Shown: one piece after another, positions 1 through 10,191 of the stretch
Numbering within the stretch: the stretch's first letter is position 1
How the letters are laid out: each line of letters opens with the position of its first letter
Assembly (NCBI RefSeq): GCF_900095735.1
Contig: NZ_FNLO01000003.1
Span: forward strand, 124,001-188,000
DNA from: Chitinasiproducens palmae
GTDB taxonomy: Bacteria > Pseudomonadota > Gammaproteobacteria > Burkholderiales > Burkholderiaceae
Direction of reading: 5' to 3'
DNA length: 64,000 nt
Made by a program: the position numbers and the translations under genes
The notes under the pieces: model-generated
Told to the model about the DNA's origin: nothing
Seen by the model: the letters and a program-made list of their open reading frames with translations, nothing else
The model's database searches: none

Positions 1-426
1 CGCCGACTGTCGCGCCACGGCATCACGATCGCCGCGCTGCTCGCGGTGTTGTATGCCGTGGCCCTGCTGGCGGCGCGCGGCCCGATCCTGTCCGCGTACA
101 GCGCCGACCCGGCGGTGGTCGCCGCGGCGGGCAGCCTGCTCGGCATCGTCGCGCTGTACCACTTCTTCGACGCGGTGCAGATCAGCACGGCCTTCGCGCT
201 GCGCGCACACAAGGTGGCCGTGGTGCCGACGCTGATCTACGCCTTTGCGTTGTGGGGGGTTGGCCTCGGCGGTGGCTATGTGCTCGGCTTCGACCTCACC
301 GGCTGGGTACCGGCCCGATGGCAAGGCGCGCGCGGTTTCTGGCTGGCCAATGCGCTCAGCCTCGGCGTCGCGGCGTTGGGTCTGCTCGCATATCGACGCG
401 TGGTGGTCGGCCGGCCGCGCGACTGA
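1..426 (+). CDS. MATE family efflux transporter, C-terminal part
   Basis: This is the 3' end of a gene that begins before the window; the frame is open from base 1, giving 141 codons to the TGA. The protein shows several hydrophobic segments and the stretch YHFFDAVQISTAFALRAHK, typical of the second half of NorM-type multidrug and toxin extrusion (MATE) transporters, where Phe-Asp-Ala-x-Gln lies at the start of a late transmembrane helix. Such proteins export cationic drugs across the inner membrane using Na+ or H+ gradients. The family assignment is fairly secure; substrate and full length cannot be judged. Confidence 0.75.
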   Translation, partial: RRLSRHGITIAALLAVLYAVALLAARGPILSAYSADPAVVAAAGSLLGIVALYHFFDAVQISTAFALRAHKVAVVPTLIYAFALWGVGLGGGYVLGFDLTGWVPARWQGARGFWLANALSLGVAALGLLAYRRVVVGRPRD

Positions 427-788
427 GCACGACTGAGCCCGGCTTGCGCCGGCCGCGCCTGGCCCTGCCGTGACCGGCGGCCGCGCCGGCCCGCCTGCGC
501 CCACCGGACACACCGCGGCGTGCGCCATCGCGGCCGCCGCAACGCCCGGTACCCGAGCGCTGCCGCCGCGGCACCGTTCACCGCCTGCTCGAGCTGTCCT
601 GCCCGCCCGCCTTATCCGTTTGCCCCGCAGCTTAGGCGTCCGTCGCGCCGGTGTGTGACACCGCACAGCCTTTTGGCCTCGCGCGTGGTTGAAGCGCGAC
701 GATTTGGCGCGCCATCGCCATCGCAACCGGCCGCTTGACAAGCGGCTCGTCTACAATCGTCGGACCTTACAATAAGGAGACGGCAGCG
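427..788. other. Intergenic region ahead of the macroglobulin gene
   Basis: About 360 bases between the transporter stop and the macroglobulin start. I see no gene. A TTGACA (735-740) and two TACAAT-like hexamers (752-757 and 768-773) lie here, but spacers of 11 and 27 bases fit sigma-70 poorly, so no promoter is called. AAGGAG at 774-779 is the ribosome binding site of the next gene. Confidence 0.6.
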
Positions 789-3700
789 ATGCACGCGGAA
801 GCAGGGGCAGGCAACAGACAGATCGACGACCGACACGCCACGCGCCCCCGGCCCGTGCCATCCGAAGCACCACCGTTGCAACGCGCAAACGTCTCGCGCC
901 GTCACGCCTGGCTGCCGCGCCTGCTGGTGGCGGCGGGCTGCCTGACGTCGCTGTTGTTCGCCACATCCGCGCACGCGGCACGCATCGTCCGCGTCACACC
1001 GGAAGGCGAAGTCGGTCCGGTCACGCAAGTCACCGCGGTATTCGACGAGGCGATGGTGGCGTTCGGCAGCGGCGACGGGGCCGCCCCGTTGACGCTGAGC
1101 TGCAGCGGCGCGCCCACTTCGGCGACGCGCGGCAGTGGCCGCTGGATCGATGCCAAGACCTGGTCGTTCCGCTTCGACCAGACGCTCGGGCCGGGCGCGC
1201 GCTGTGAATTGCGTCCGAGCGCCGGACTCAAGTCCGCTGCCGGTCAAGCGGTGACGGGCAATACCCGCTATGCGTTCGCAACCGGCGGTCCGCGCGTCCT
1301 TGCGCTGCGACCCGGCGGCAACGTCGACGAAGACCAGATCTTCGCGGCGCGGATGAACGTGCCGGTGACCGAGCGTTCGGTGCAGGACAACGTCTTCTGC
1401 GAAGTCGACGGCATCGGCGAGCGCTTGCCGGTGAAGCTGGTCAAGGGCGCCGACCGCGATGCGATCCTGCGCCACCTCGACGTCAGCGGCGCCGGTCCCG
1501 ACTGGATCACCTTCAGTTGCCAGCGCCGCCTGCCCTCGGGAGCGACCGTGCGGCTGCTGTGGGGTGCCGGCCTCGCCACCGCTGGCGGCGTCAGTGCCGG
1601 CCGGCCGCAGCAGTTCGAACGCACGGTGCGCGCACCGCTGACGGCGAGCTTCAGCTGCGAGCGCGAAAATGCGCGCGCCGCATGTTCGCCGCTGCGTCCG
1701 ATGCAACTGTCGTTCACGGCCAACGTGCCGCGCGCCACCCTCGAATCGATCGTGCTGCAAACGCCCGACGGCAAACGCAAGCCGACTGTTTCGGACAACG
1801 ATTCGCCCAGCACGACGATCACCTTCCCGGCGCCGTTGCCGCCGGATGCGGCGCTGTCGATCGTGCTGCCCGCCGGCCTGAAGGACGACGCCGGGCGGCC
1901 GCTGAGCAACGCGGGCACCTTCCCGCTCGCCGTGCGCACCGCGGCGATGCCGCCGCTGCTCAAATTCTCGACCGGCAGTTTCGGTATTCTGGAACGTTTC
2001 GCCGAACCTGGCGGCACGCCGATGCTGCCGCTGACCGTGCGCCACATCGAGGCCGACGCCACGTTCAATGCGGCACGCGTGCCGGCGGCGGGCGGCGCGC
2101 TCGCGCAGAAACGCGTCGACGACGACGCCGCGATCATCGCGTGGCTCGGCCGGCTCCGCCACTTCGACGATGACGGCACCTACGTCACCGAAAAACGCCT
2201 GAACAGCATCGAGCCCGGACTGCTGGCCCGGTCGCCGAAAGCAGTGCGTATCCGCCAGGAGGACGGCACCGAGCTGATCGACGTGCGCTCGCTGTCCCTG
2301 CTTGCCAACAGCGCCGGCGTGCAACGCCTGAACCTGCCGACCAGTGATCCGAAGCAGCCGCGCCCGTTCGAAGTGATCGGCCTGCCGTTGAAGGACGCCG
2401 GCTTCTACGTGATCGAAGCGGCCTCGCCGCGGCTCGGCGCGTCGCTGCTCGCCGACCCGCGCCCGATGTACGTGCGCACCACGGCGCTGGTCACCAATCT
2501 GGCCGTGCACCTGAAGCAGTCCCGCGAGGGCAGTCTGGTCTGGGTCACCACGCTGGACGGCGCGCGCCCGGTGGCCGGCGCGCGCATCCGGGTATCGAGC
2601 TGTGACGGCCAGTCGCTCGCCACCGGCGAGACCGGCAAAGACGGCACCGTCACGTTCAACGAGACCTTCCCGCGCAAGTGGTGCCAGGAAAGCGGCTCGA
2701 GCGGCGTGTTCGTGTCGGCACGCGTCAACGATCCGAAGACCGGGCCGGACATGTCGTTCGTGCTGTCGGACTGGGATCGCGGCATCGAACCGTGGCGCTT
2801 CAACGTGCCGACCAACGAGAACCCGCAGCCGAGCTTCGTTGCGCACACGGTGTTCGACCGGCCTTTGTTCACGCCGGGCGAGACCGTCTCGATGAAGCAT
2901 TTCCTGCGTCAGCAGACCGGTCGTGGCCTCGCCGTCGATCGGCAGGCGCAGCCGGCGAAGGCGATCGTGCGCCACCTAGGCAGCGACGACAGCTATGAGC
3001 TCGCGCTCACGTGGCGCCCGGACGGCACCGCGGTCTCGACGCTGCCGCTGCCGCCGCAGGCCAAGCTCGGCGAATACAGCGTCAGCCTGTCCGACGAGGG
3101 CGAAGGCGAACGCGGCACCGAGTACGACGCAGGGCATTTCCGCGTCGAGCGGGTCCAATTGCCGGTGATGCAAGGCAAGGTCGCGATCGGCGGCGCGCCG
3201 CTGATCGCCGCGCAGCAGGCCGATGTCTCGGTGCAGTTGAACTACTTGTCCGGCGGCGGCGCGGCCGGCCTGCCGGTCCGCGTCTCGGCGCTGGCGCGGC
3301 CGAGCAGCCCCGATTTCGACTCGCGCTACCCCGGCTTCAGCTTCACGCCGTATCGTCCGCCGACCGCCGACGCCAGTGTCGGTGGCGGTGACGAGGGCGA
3401 CGACGGCAGCGCGGGCGACGGCGACGCGGCAGCGCGGGACGGCAGCGCCGGCAGGCTGATCGCGGACAAGGTCGCGCTGACCCTCGACCGCCAGGGCGCC
3501 GGCCGGTTGAAGCTCGATCACGTGCCGCGCAGCGACGAACTGCAGGAACTCGTCGTCGAGGCCGACTACGCGGATCCGAACGGACAGATCGCGACGCTGC
3601 GCTCGCAGGCGCGCGTCTGGCCGGCTGGCGTGGTGGCGGCAATCCGCACGCCGGACTGGGCCGCGCGCGAAGGCAAGATCACCGTGCAGGGACTGGCCCT

Positions 3701-6700
3701 CGACACGCGCGGCGAGGTCAAGGCCGACGTGCCGCTGACGATTCGCGCCGTGTCGCGGCGGGTGATCTCGACGCGCCGTCGCCTGGTCGGCGGTTTCTAC
3801 GCCTACGACAATCGCACCGAAATCCGCGAACTGGGTGACGTCTGCAAGGGCCGCAGCGACTCGCGCGGCCTGTTGGTGTGCGAAGCCAAGCTCGATGCCA
3901 CCGGCGACGTGACGTTGATCGCGACCGCCGACGACGCCGACGGCCGGCATTCGAGCGCCAGCGCCTCCGTATGGGTGGCCAGCCGCGACGAAGTCTGGTT
4001 CGGTGGCGACAACACCGACCGCATCGACGTGCTGGCCGACAAGCGCGAGTACCAGCCCGGCGAGACTGCGCGCTTCCAGGTGCGCATGCCGTTCCGGGCC
4101 GCGCGCGCGCTGGTCACCGTGGAGCGCGAAGGCATCCTGCATCGCGAGGTCGTCGAACTCAACGGCAACGATCCGACCGTGCAGTTGAAAATCTCGCCTG
4201 ACTGGGGCCCGAACGTATTCGTGTCGGTGCTGGTCCTGCGCCCGCGCGTGCGTGAAGTGCCGTGGTATTCGCTGTTCACATGGGGCTGGAAGTCGCCGGT
4301 CGAGTGGGCACGCGCGTTCTGGTACGAAGGGCGCGAATACCAGGCGCCGAACGCGTTCGTCGATCTCTCCAAGCCCGCCTTCCGGGTCGGCGTCGCCGAA
4401 ATCTCGGTCGGCCTCGCGCCGCACCGGTTGCAGGTCACCGTCACGCCCGACCATGCCGATTATCCGGTGCGCGCCAAGTCGTCGGTCAAGGTGCGCGTGA
4501 CCGGCCCCGACGGCCGGCCGGTGCCCGCCGGCACCACCGTCGCGTTCGCGGCGGTGGACCAGGCCCTGCTCGAACTCAAGTCCAACGACAGTTGGGCGTT
4601 GCTCGACGCCATGTACCAGCGACGCTCGCTCGGCGTGCGGACCGCCACTGCGCAGATGGAAGTGATCGGGCGCCGCCACTTCGGCCGCAAGGCGGTTCCC
4701 GCAGGCGGCGGCGGTGGCCACACGGCGACCCGCGAGCTGTTCGACACCCTGCTCCTGTGGCAGCCGGACGTGCAGCTCGACGCCAACGGCGAGGCCCGCA
4801 TCACGGTGCCGCTGTCCGATGCGCTGACCAGCTTCAAGCTGGTGGCCGTCGCCAGCCAGGGCGCGGATCGCTTCGGGACCGGCGCCGCGACCATTCGCTC
4901 ACGCCAGGACCTGCAGCTGATTTCCGGGCTGCCGGCGCTGGTGCGGTCCGGTGACCAGTATCGGGCCGGCTTCACGCTGCGCAACACCACTGAGCGGGCG
5001 ATGGAAGTCAAGGTCACCGCGCATCGCAGCATCGTCGCGGCGGACGGCAAGCCGGCTGACGGCAAGGTCGGCGGCGGCAAGGCCGCGAGCAGTGCCGCCG
5101 CCCCGCGCGTGAGCACGGCGCCGGTCGCCGATGCGAGCGACGAGACCCTGCCCGTGCAGGTGATCAAGCTGGCCGCCAACAGCGCCGCCGAGGTGGTCTG
5201 GGACGTGGTCGCGCCCGCTCGCGATACGCCGGCCGCGGCCTTCGACGACACCCCGGTTGCGCTCGCCTGGCGTGTCGAGGCGGAGGAGAACGGTGCCGCG
5301 CACGCGCGGGACGCGATCGCACAGCGGCAGTTGCTGGCGCAGAGCGTACCGCTCACGGTCAGGCAGGCGACGTTGACGCAACTCACGCCGGCCGGCCTGA
5401 GCATGCCGATCGCTTCGCCGCGCGAGGCGTTGCCGATCGGTGGCAGCGACAACCAGCCGCGCGGCGGCGTGCGTGTCTCGTTGCGCGCGCACCTGGCGGA
5501 TTCCCTGCCGGGCGTGCAGCGCTGGCTGCGGCGCTACCCTTACAGCTGCCTCGAACAGCAGACCTCCCGCGCCATCGGCATGGGCGACCCGGACGCGTTC
5601 GCGCGCATCGCGCGGTCGCTGCCGGTCTACCTGGACGAAGACGGACTGGCCGCGTACTTCCCGCCAGGCGAGGAAAGCCGTGCAAGCGGTAGCGAAGTGC
5701 TGACCGCCTACCTGCTCGACATCGCCAGCGCCGCCTCGGCCAGCGACCGCGCCTTCACCTGGCCGACCGAGTACAGCACGCGCATGCTCGACGGTCTGGA
5801 ACGTTTCGTCGAAGGCCGCCTGAAGCGCGACCATTGGGCGCCGCGCGACGATCTCGGCTGGCGCAAGCTGAGCGCGATCGAAGCGCTGTCGCGCTACGGC
5901 CGCGCCCGCCCGGCGATGGTCGAATCGCTGTCGCTCGACGTGCCGAACCTGCCGACTTCCGCACTGCTCGACTGGTACCAGATCACCGGCCGCTTGAAGG
6001 ACCTGCCGGATCGCGAGCAACGGCATGACGAGGCAGGCCGCGTGCTGCGCGCGCGCCTGTCGCTCAGCGGCACGCGGCTGGACTTCACGACCAGTGCCAG
6101 CGACGCGCTGTGGTGGCTGATGAGCGGCGACGACGTCAACGCGGCGCGCCTGCTCGAAGCCACTGCCGACGATGCCGGCTGGCGCGACGACATGGGCCGG
6201 ATGGCGCTTGGCCTGCTCGGCCGCCAGCAGCAAGGTGCGTGGGCGACGACCAACGCCAACGCATGGGGCGTGGTCGCGCTGCAGGGCTTCTCGCGCCGCT
6301 TCGAGAGCACGCCGGTCAACGGCACCACGCAGGCGAGCGTCGACGGACGCGATGCCGCGGCGGGGCGTTGGGGAGCGAGCGATGGTCCCGCGCCGCTGCT
6401 GATCAACTGGCCGAAGCCGGCCGGCGCCAAGGCCACGCTGAACCTGCGCCATGACGGCACTGGCCAGCCGTGGGCCAGCGTCGAAGGTCTGGCGGCGGTG
6501 CCGTTGCAGCGCGCGGTCAACGCCGGCTATCGCATCGAGAAGACGGTGACGCTGGTGCAGGGCGAAAAGACCGCGGCGCTCAAGGGCGACCTCCGGCGCG
6601 GCGACATCCTGCGCGTGCAACTGAACATCGACGCGCAGACGCCGATGACCTGGGTGGTCGTCAACGATCCGGTGCCGGCGGGCGCGGTGATTCTCGGCTC

Positions 6701-6977
6701 GGGCCTCGGGCGCGACAGCGAGATCGGCGCGAACGCCGCCGCCTCGTCGCGCGACGACAGCGGTGCGGCACCGAGCTACGTGGAACGCGGCCAGGACGGC
6801 TATCGCGCGTATTACGCCTATCTGCCCAAGGGTAAGCTGACGGTGACCTACACCGTGCGCCTGAACAGCATTGGCCGCTTTGCGTTGCCGCCGACGCGGG
6901 TCGAAGCACTGTATGCGCCGGACGTGTTCGGCGAGACGCCCAACGCGGCCATGCGCGTCGTGGCTGGCGCGCAGTGA
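789..6977 (+). CDS. yfhM: Bacterial alpha-2-macroglobulin family protein (YfhM type)
   Basis: A 2062-residue exported protein of the bacterial alpha-2-macroglobulin family, thought to trap proteases at the cell envelope and to work with penicillin-binding protein 1C in defence or repair. The thioester motif Cys-Leu-Glu-Gln is intact at residues 1587-1590 (YSCLEQQTS), so it should form the covalent trap. MG-type beta domains precede it and a bait-like, Gly/Asp-rich insertion lies near residues 860-890. The N-terminus has a long Arg-rich segment, then a hydrophobic stretch ending AHA, a Sec-type cleavage site; the single Cys in the hydrophobic core (AAGC) is a poor lipobox. I chose the ATG at 789 because AAGGAG lies 9 bases upstream; a TTG at 735 would extend the frame but has no ribosome site. 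Its stop overlaps the pbpC start by 4 bases. It is longer than the E. coli protein (about 1650). Confidence 0.93.
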   Translation: MHAEAGAGNRQIDDRHATRPRPVPSEAPPLQRANVSRRHAWLPRLLVAAGCLTSLLFATSAHAARIVRVTPEGEVGPVTQVTAVFDEAMVAFGSGDGAAPLTLSCSGAPTSATRGSGRWIDAKTWSFRFDQTLGPGARCELRPSAGLKSAAGQAVTGNTRYAFATGGPRVLALRPGGNVDEDQIFAARMNVPVTERSVQDNVFCEVDGIGERLPVKLVKGADRDAILRHLDVSGAGPDWITFSCQRRLPSGATVRLLWGAGLATAGGVSAGRPQQFERTVRAPLTASFSCERENARAACSPLRPMQLSFTANVPRATLESIVLQTPDGKRKPTVSDNDSPSTTITFPAPLPPDAALSIVLPAGLKDDAGRPLSNAGTFPLAVRTAAMPPLLKFSTGSFGILERFAEPGGTPMLPLTVRHIEADATFNAARVPAAGGALAQKRVDDDAAIIAWLGRLRHFDDDGTYVTEKRLNSIEPGLLARSPKAVRIRQEDGTELIDVRSLSLLANSAGVQRLNLPTSDPKQPRPFEVIGLPLKDAGFYVIEAASPRLGASLLADPRPMYVRTTALVTNLAVHLKQSREGSLVWVTTLDGARPVAGARIRVSSCDGQSLATGETGKDGTVTFNETFPRKWCQESGSSGVFVSARVNDPKTGPDMSFVLSDWDRGIEPWRFNVPTNENPQPSFVAHTVFDRPLFTPGETVSMKHFLRQQTGRGLAVDRQAQPAKAIVRHLGSDDSYELALTWRPDGTAVSTLPLPPQAKLGEYSVSLSDEGEGERGTEYDAGHFRVERVQLPVMQGKVAIGGAPLIAAQQADVSVQLNYLSGGGAAGLPVRVSALARPSSPDFDSRYPGFSFTPYRPPTADASVGGGDEGDDGSAGDGDAAARDGSAGRLIADKVALTLDRQGAGRLKLDHVPRSDELQELVVEADYADPNGQIATLRSQARVWPAGVVAAIRTPDWAAREGKITVQGLALDTRGEVKADVPLTIRAVSRRVISTRRRLVGGFYAYDNRTEIRELGDVCKGRSDSRGLLVCEAKLDATGDVTLIATADDADGRHSSASASVWVASRDEVWFGGDNTDRIDVLADKREYQPGETARFQVRMPFRAARALVTVEREGILHREVVELNGNDPTVQLKISPDWGPNVFVSVLVLRPRVREVPWYSLFTWGWKSPVEWARAFWYEGREYQAPNAFVDLSKPAFRVGVAEISVGLAPHRLQVTVTPDHADYPVRAKSSVKVRVTGPDGRPVPAGTTVAFAAVDQALLELKSNDSWALLDAMYQRRSLGVRTATAQMEVIGRRHFGRKAVPAGGGGGHTATRELFDTLLLWQPDVQLDANGEARITVPLSDALTSFKLVAVASQGADRFGTGAATIRSRQDLQLISGLPALVRSGDQYRAGFTLRNTTERAMEVKVTAHRSIVAADGKPADGKVGGGKAASSAAAPRVSTAPVADASDETLPVQVIKLAANSAAEVVWDVVAPARDTPAAAFDDTPVALAWRVEAEENGAAHARDAIAQRQLLAQSVPLTVRQATLTQLTPAGLSMPIASPREALPIGGSDNQPRGGVRVSLRAHLADSLPGVQRWLRRYPYSCLEQQTSRAIGMGDPDAFARIARSLPVYLDEDGLAAYFPPGEESRASGSEVLTAYLLDIASAASASDRAFTWPTEYSTRMLDGLERFVEGRLKRDHWAPRDDLGWRKLSAIEALSRYGRARPAMVESLSLDVPNLPTSALLDWYQITGRLKDLPDREQRHDEAGRVLRARLSLSGTRLDFTTSASDALWWLMSGDDVNAARLLEATADDAGWRDDMGRMALGLLGRQQQGAWATTNANAWGVVALQGFSRRFESTPVNGTTQASVDGRDAAAGRWGASDGPAPLLINWPKPAGAKATLNLRHDGTGQPWASVEGLAAVPLQRAVNAGYRIEKTVTLVQGEKTAALKGDLRRGDILRVQLNIDAQTPMTWVVVNDPVPAGAVILGSGLGRDSEIGANAAASSRDDSGAAPSYVERGQDGYRAYYAYLPKGKLTVTYTVRLNSIGRFALPPTRVEALYAPDVFGETPNAAMRVVAGAQ

Positions 6978-9397
6978 CGGTCGCGCGGCGCGCCGGCGCG
7001 CGGGCGGCGGCGCCCGTTAAGCCCGTTAAGCCCGTTAAGCCCGTTAAGGCGGTTAAGGCGGTCAAGCCGGTCAAGCCTCGGCAGCTCGGGCACCGCCGGT
7101 CCCGCGCACGGGCGGCACTGGCGGCACTGGGCGTCATCGGCCTGTTCTGCGGCACGGCGTCGGCGGCGCCGCTGCCGTCGTTCGACGCGGTGCGCAGTGC
7201 CTGGCGCGCGTCGGACTGGATCGTGCTCGACCGCCATGGCGAACCGATCCAGCGCCTGCGCGCCGATTTCGGCGCATGGCGCGGCGACTGGGTCGCGCTC
7301 ACCGACGTCTCGCCCGCCTTCCGCGATGCGCTGCTGGTCTCCGAGGACAAGCGCTTCTATGCGCACAGCGGCGTCGACTGGCGAGGCGTCGCCGCCGCGG
7401 CGTGGGGCAATCTGTGGAACACGCGAACCCGCGGCGCATCGACGGTCACCATGCAGCTGGCCGGCCTGCTCGACGATGACCGGCGCTCGGGCACGCCGCG
7501 TTCGGTGTTCGACAAGGTCGAGCAGACCGTGGATGCGCTCGCGCTCGAACGCTCCTGGCGCAAGGACCAGATCCTCGAGGCTTATCTGAATCGCGTGCCG
7601 TTCCGCGGCGAGCTGATCGGCATCGATGCACTGTCGCAGACGCTGTTCGGCAAGGCCCCGTCGGGTCTGGACCGCCGCGAGTCGGCGGTGGCGGCCGCGC
7701 TGATTCGCGCGCCGAACGCGGGCCCCGCACGCGTCGCCGCGCGTGCCTGCCAGATCGAACAGGCGCTGGACGCAGCCTGCGACGGGCTGCGCGACTACAC
7801 CCGTCGCGTGCTGGAACGCCCCTCGCGCGGCCGCGCCGACGTCGCGGACGGCGCCGAGGGCCTGGCGCCCCACTTCTCGCGCCGCTTGCTGTCGGCGGAA
7901 CGCCCGGCGGCCGGCACGCGCGTGACGAGCAGCCTCGACGCGCCCCTGCAGCGTTTCGCGACGCGGGCGCTGCGCACCACCCTCACCGGCCTGTCGCGCA
8001 ACGGCACGTCGACGACCGGACACATCGCGGACGGCGGCGTGATCGTGCTGGACAATGCCAGCGGCGAAGTCCTCGCCTGGGTCGGTTCGGCGGGCCGCCT
8101 GTCGTCGGCTCCCGAAGTCGACACGGTGGCCGCGCTGCGTCAGGCCGGCTCGACGCTCAAACCCTTTCTGTACGCCAGCGCCTTCGATCAACGGCGGCTG
8201 ACCGCCGCCTCGCTGTTGCACGACAGCCCGATCGGCCTGCCGACCGGCGGTGGCCTTTACGTGCCGCAGAACTACGACAAGGATTTCCACGGCTGGGTGA
8301 GCGTGCGTCATGCGCTGGCCAGTTCGCTGAACATTCCCGCGGTGCGCACACTTGTGATGGTCGGCGCCGAACCGTTCGCGCGACAGCTTCGCGCATTGGG
8401 CCTGCCGCTCGAACACGACGGCGACTATTACGGTTTCAGCCTGGCGCTCGGCAGTGCCGACGTCACACTGGCGTCGTTGACCAATGCATACCGCGCGCTG
8501 GCCAACGGCGGCGTCGCCGGCCCGCTGAGCGTGCATCCGCCGCTCCGCGCCGGCGTGCCCGCCCCGCGTGCGCCGAGCGGTTTCCCGGCTCCCGCGGCCG
8601 CGCGGGTGTTCAGTCCGGCCGCGAGCTTCGTGGTCTCGGACATCCTGGCCGACCGCAACGCGCGCTTGACCACCTTCGGCATCGACAGCGTGCTGACCAC
8701 GCCGTACTACACGGCAGTCAAGACCGGCACCAGCAAGGACATGCGCGACAACTGGACGGTCGGCTTCTCGCGCCGCTACACCGTCGGTGTCTGGGTCGGC
8801 AACGCGGACGGCTCGCCAATGTGGGACGTGTCCGGTGTGACCGGTGCCGGCCCGGTCTGGCGTCAGGTTCAGGACTATTTGCAGCGGCGCGGCACCGGCG
8901 GCAACCTGCCCGCGAATACCGCGCCGGCTGCCCCGGCGGGGGTCGAGCAGGTGGCGGTGCGCTTCGAGCCGGCACTCGAACCGGCGCGCGACGAATGGTT
9001 CCTGACCGGCACCGCCCAGCCAGTGGTGCGACTGGCCAGCATCCATGCGCCGACGGCGCCGCGCGCCGGCACCGCGGGCGCGCGCATTGCCGAGCCCGTC
9101 GACGGCACGATCTTCGCGCTCGACCCCGATATTCCACCTGCCAATCAACGCATCACCTTCGTGGCCGACGGCATCGCGCCGGCCGCGCGCAGCGCGCTGC
9201 GCTGGCGCGTCGACGGCCAGCCGATCGTGCAGAAAGGGCCGGCGCGCTGGCTGCCGTGGCCAGGACGGCACCGGCTCGCACTGCTCGACGCGAAGGGACA
9301 GACACTGGACGAGATCGGCTTCGAGGTGCGCGGCGCCGGCGTCAAGCCAGTCGCCGCGCGCCCGTCAACCGCCGCATCTGCGCCGGGCCGACGCTGA
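6974..9397 (+). CDS. pbpC: Penicillin-binding protein 1C
   Basis: An 807-residue bifunctional class A penicillin-binding protein that polymerises and crosslinks peptidoglycan from the periplasmic face of the inner membrane. The GT51 domain carries EDKRFYAHSGVDW, with catalytic Glu124, and RGASTVTMQ. The transpeptidase shows the active-site serine S393 in STLK, a following SLN triad, and KTGTS from K583. The C-terminus (from about 700) matches the BiPBP_C domain. The start is a GTG in a GTGA overlap with the macroglobulin stop, the usual coupled yfhM-pbpC arrangement. The cytoplasmic N-terminus is odd: residues about 15-35 are Pro-Val/Ala-Lys repeats encoded by a 9-nt tandem array, followed by an Arg-rich stretch and a single membrane anchor (about residues 46-66). 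Confidence 0.93.
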   Translation: MTVARRAGARAAAPVKPVKPVKPVKAVKAVKPVKPRQLGHRRSRARAALAALGVIGLFCGTASAAPLPSFDAVRSAWRASDWIVLDRHGEPIQRLRADFGAWRGDWVALTDVSPAFRDALLVSEDKRFYAHSGVDWRGVAAAAWGNLWNTRTRGASTVTMQLAGLLDDDRRSGTPRSVFDKVEQTVDALALERSWRKDQILEAYLNRVPFRGELIGIDALSQTLFGKAPSGLDRRESAVAAALIRAPNAGPARVAARACQIEQALDAACDGLRDYTRRVLERPSRGRADVADGAEGLAPHFSRRLLSAERPAAGTRVTSSLDAPLQRFATRALRTTLTGLSRNGTSTTGHIADGGVIVLDNASGEVLAWVGSAGRLSSAPEVDTVAALRQAGSTLKPFLYASAFDQRRLTAASLLHDSPIGLPTGGGLYVPQNYDKDFHGWVSVRHALASSLNIPAVRTLVMVGAEPFARQLRALGLPLEHDGDYYGFSLALGSADVTLASLTNAYRALANGGVAGPLSVHPPLRAGVPAPRAPSGFPAPAAARVFSPAASFVVSDILADRNARLTTFGIDSVLTTPYYTAVKTGTSKDMRDNWTVGFSRRYTVGVWVGNADGSPMWDVSGVTGAGPVWRQVQDYLQRRGTGGNLPANTAPAAPAGVEQVAVRFEPALEPARDEWFLTGTAQPVVRLASIHAPTAPRAGTAGARIAEPVDGTIFALDPDIPPANQRITFVADGIAPAARSALRWRVDGQPIVQKGPARWLPWPGRHRLALLDAKGQTLDEIGFEVRGAGVKPVAARPSTAASAPGRR
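7016..7078 (+). repeat. 9-nt tandem array in pbpC (Pro-Val-Lys repeats)
   Basis: Seven units of GTTAAGCCC and variants (GTTAAGGCG, GTCAAGCCG) run end to end. They are in frame and encode a Lys-rich Val-Lys-Pro/Ala repeat in the short cytoplasmic N-terminus of PBP1C. Unit loss or gain would keep the frame. Confidence 0.9.
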
Positions 9398-10146
9398 AGC
9401 ACGCCGATCCGCAGCAGTCGCGATCGGCCCTGGCGGACCGCAGCGCGGCACCCCGCGAGCAACTCCGAGAACTTGGTTCGCAGGCCGAAACGACGGCTCG
9501 GCTGAGCACCGCATTCCGTTACGTCAGGGCAGGCAAAACCGCGCAGGCGCCGCGCTGCCGGTCAACACCCCCCATCGACACCCCTCGCCGATGCCACTTG
9601 CCAAGGCTGCCGCCGCCACCGTTCGCCAACGCCGCCCGCGAGCGCCGCGCCGCGCCGGAAGTGTGCATGACGGTCGCCGGCATGTCAGCGCCTGGCACCG
9701 TCGCGGCGCTGCTGGCCCGCTGCTGATCTTCTCTCAGCGCAGGCATCGAACGAAGCTTGTCCCGCACGCTGACGCGCGAGGCGTGCGCGGTGTACTGATA
9801 CCGTCAGCGACGATGCGTTTGGATTGGCTCCGACGGGACGTAACGTGACGCGAAGACGCTCGCACGAAGGCGGCGGCGCGCTTCGGTCGCACCATGCGAT
9901 CGCCGTCGTTGCGCCGCTGGTTGCGCAGCGCAAAACGGCAATCTGCCGAAAGCGCCGGGCGAGGCGCGTGGCCCGCCGCCAATGGCTGCTCGAAGCGGCC
10001 TCGAAGCGGCCTCGAAACGGCCTCGAAGCGACCTCGAAACGGCGGCCCCGACGCGGCACACGGCGTGCCCTTGGCTCATTTGGGATCGCGCAACATGCAC
10101 TCGCTCGGCCGGCCGGCCGGCATCGACACAGGATGGAAACGCGACT
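9398..10146. other. Gene-poor region between pbpC and the tRNA cluster
   Basis: Some 750 bases without a convincing gene. The open frames across it have no recognisable protein, no ribosome site and conflict with one another. The only clear structure is the 11-nt tandem array near 10 kb. Confidence 0.6.
9989..10043. repeat. 11-nt tandem array, 5 units, intergenic
   Basis: Five consecutive 11-base units, CTCGAAGCGGC with one or two substitutions in units 3-5. The unit is not a multiple of three and the array lies outside any supported gene, about 100 bases beyond the tRNA operon terminator. Confidence 0.9.
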
Positions 10147-10186
10147 GAAAAAGAAAAAGCCCGTTCGATTTGCATCGAACGGGCTT
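10147..10186 (-). terminator. Rho-independent terminator of the Glu/Asp tRNA operon
   Basis: A perfect 13-bp stem (arms 10157-10169 and 10174-10186, TTGC loop) is followed on the minus strand by an almost pure T tract. It sits 5 bases after the last tRNA-Asp. Confidence 0.9.
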
Positions 10187-10191
10187 GAGAC

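Noticed and set aside
735-788. TTG start and TTGACA/TACAAT promoter before the macroglobulin gene
   Set aside because: The TTG lies inside TTGACA and lacks a ribosome site, and the hexamer spacings (11 or 27 bases) do not fit sigma-70.
612-4721. Long minus-strand open frames opposite the macroglobulin gene
   Set aside because: They are Arg/Ala/His-rich shadows typical of GC-rich DNA, with no domain and no ribosome site.
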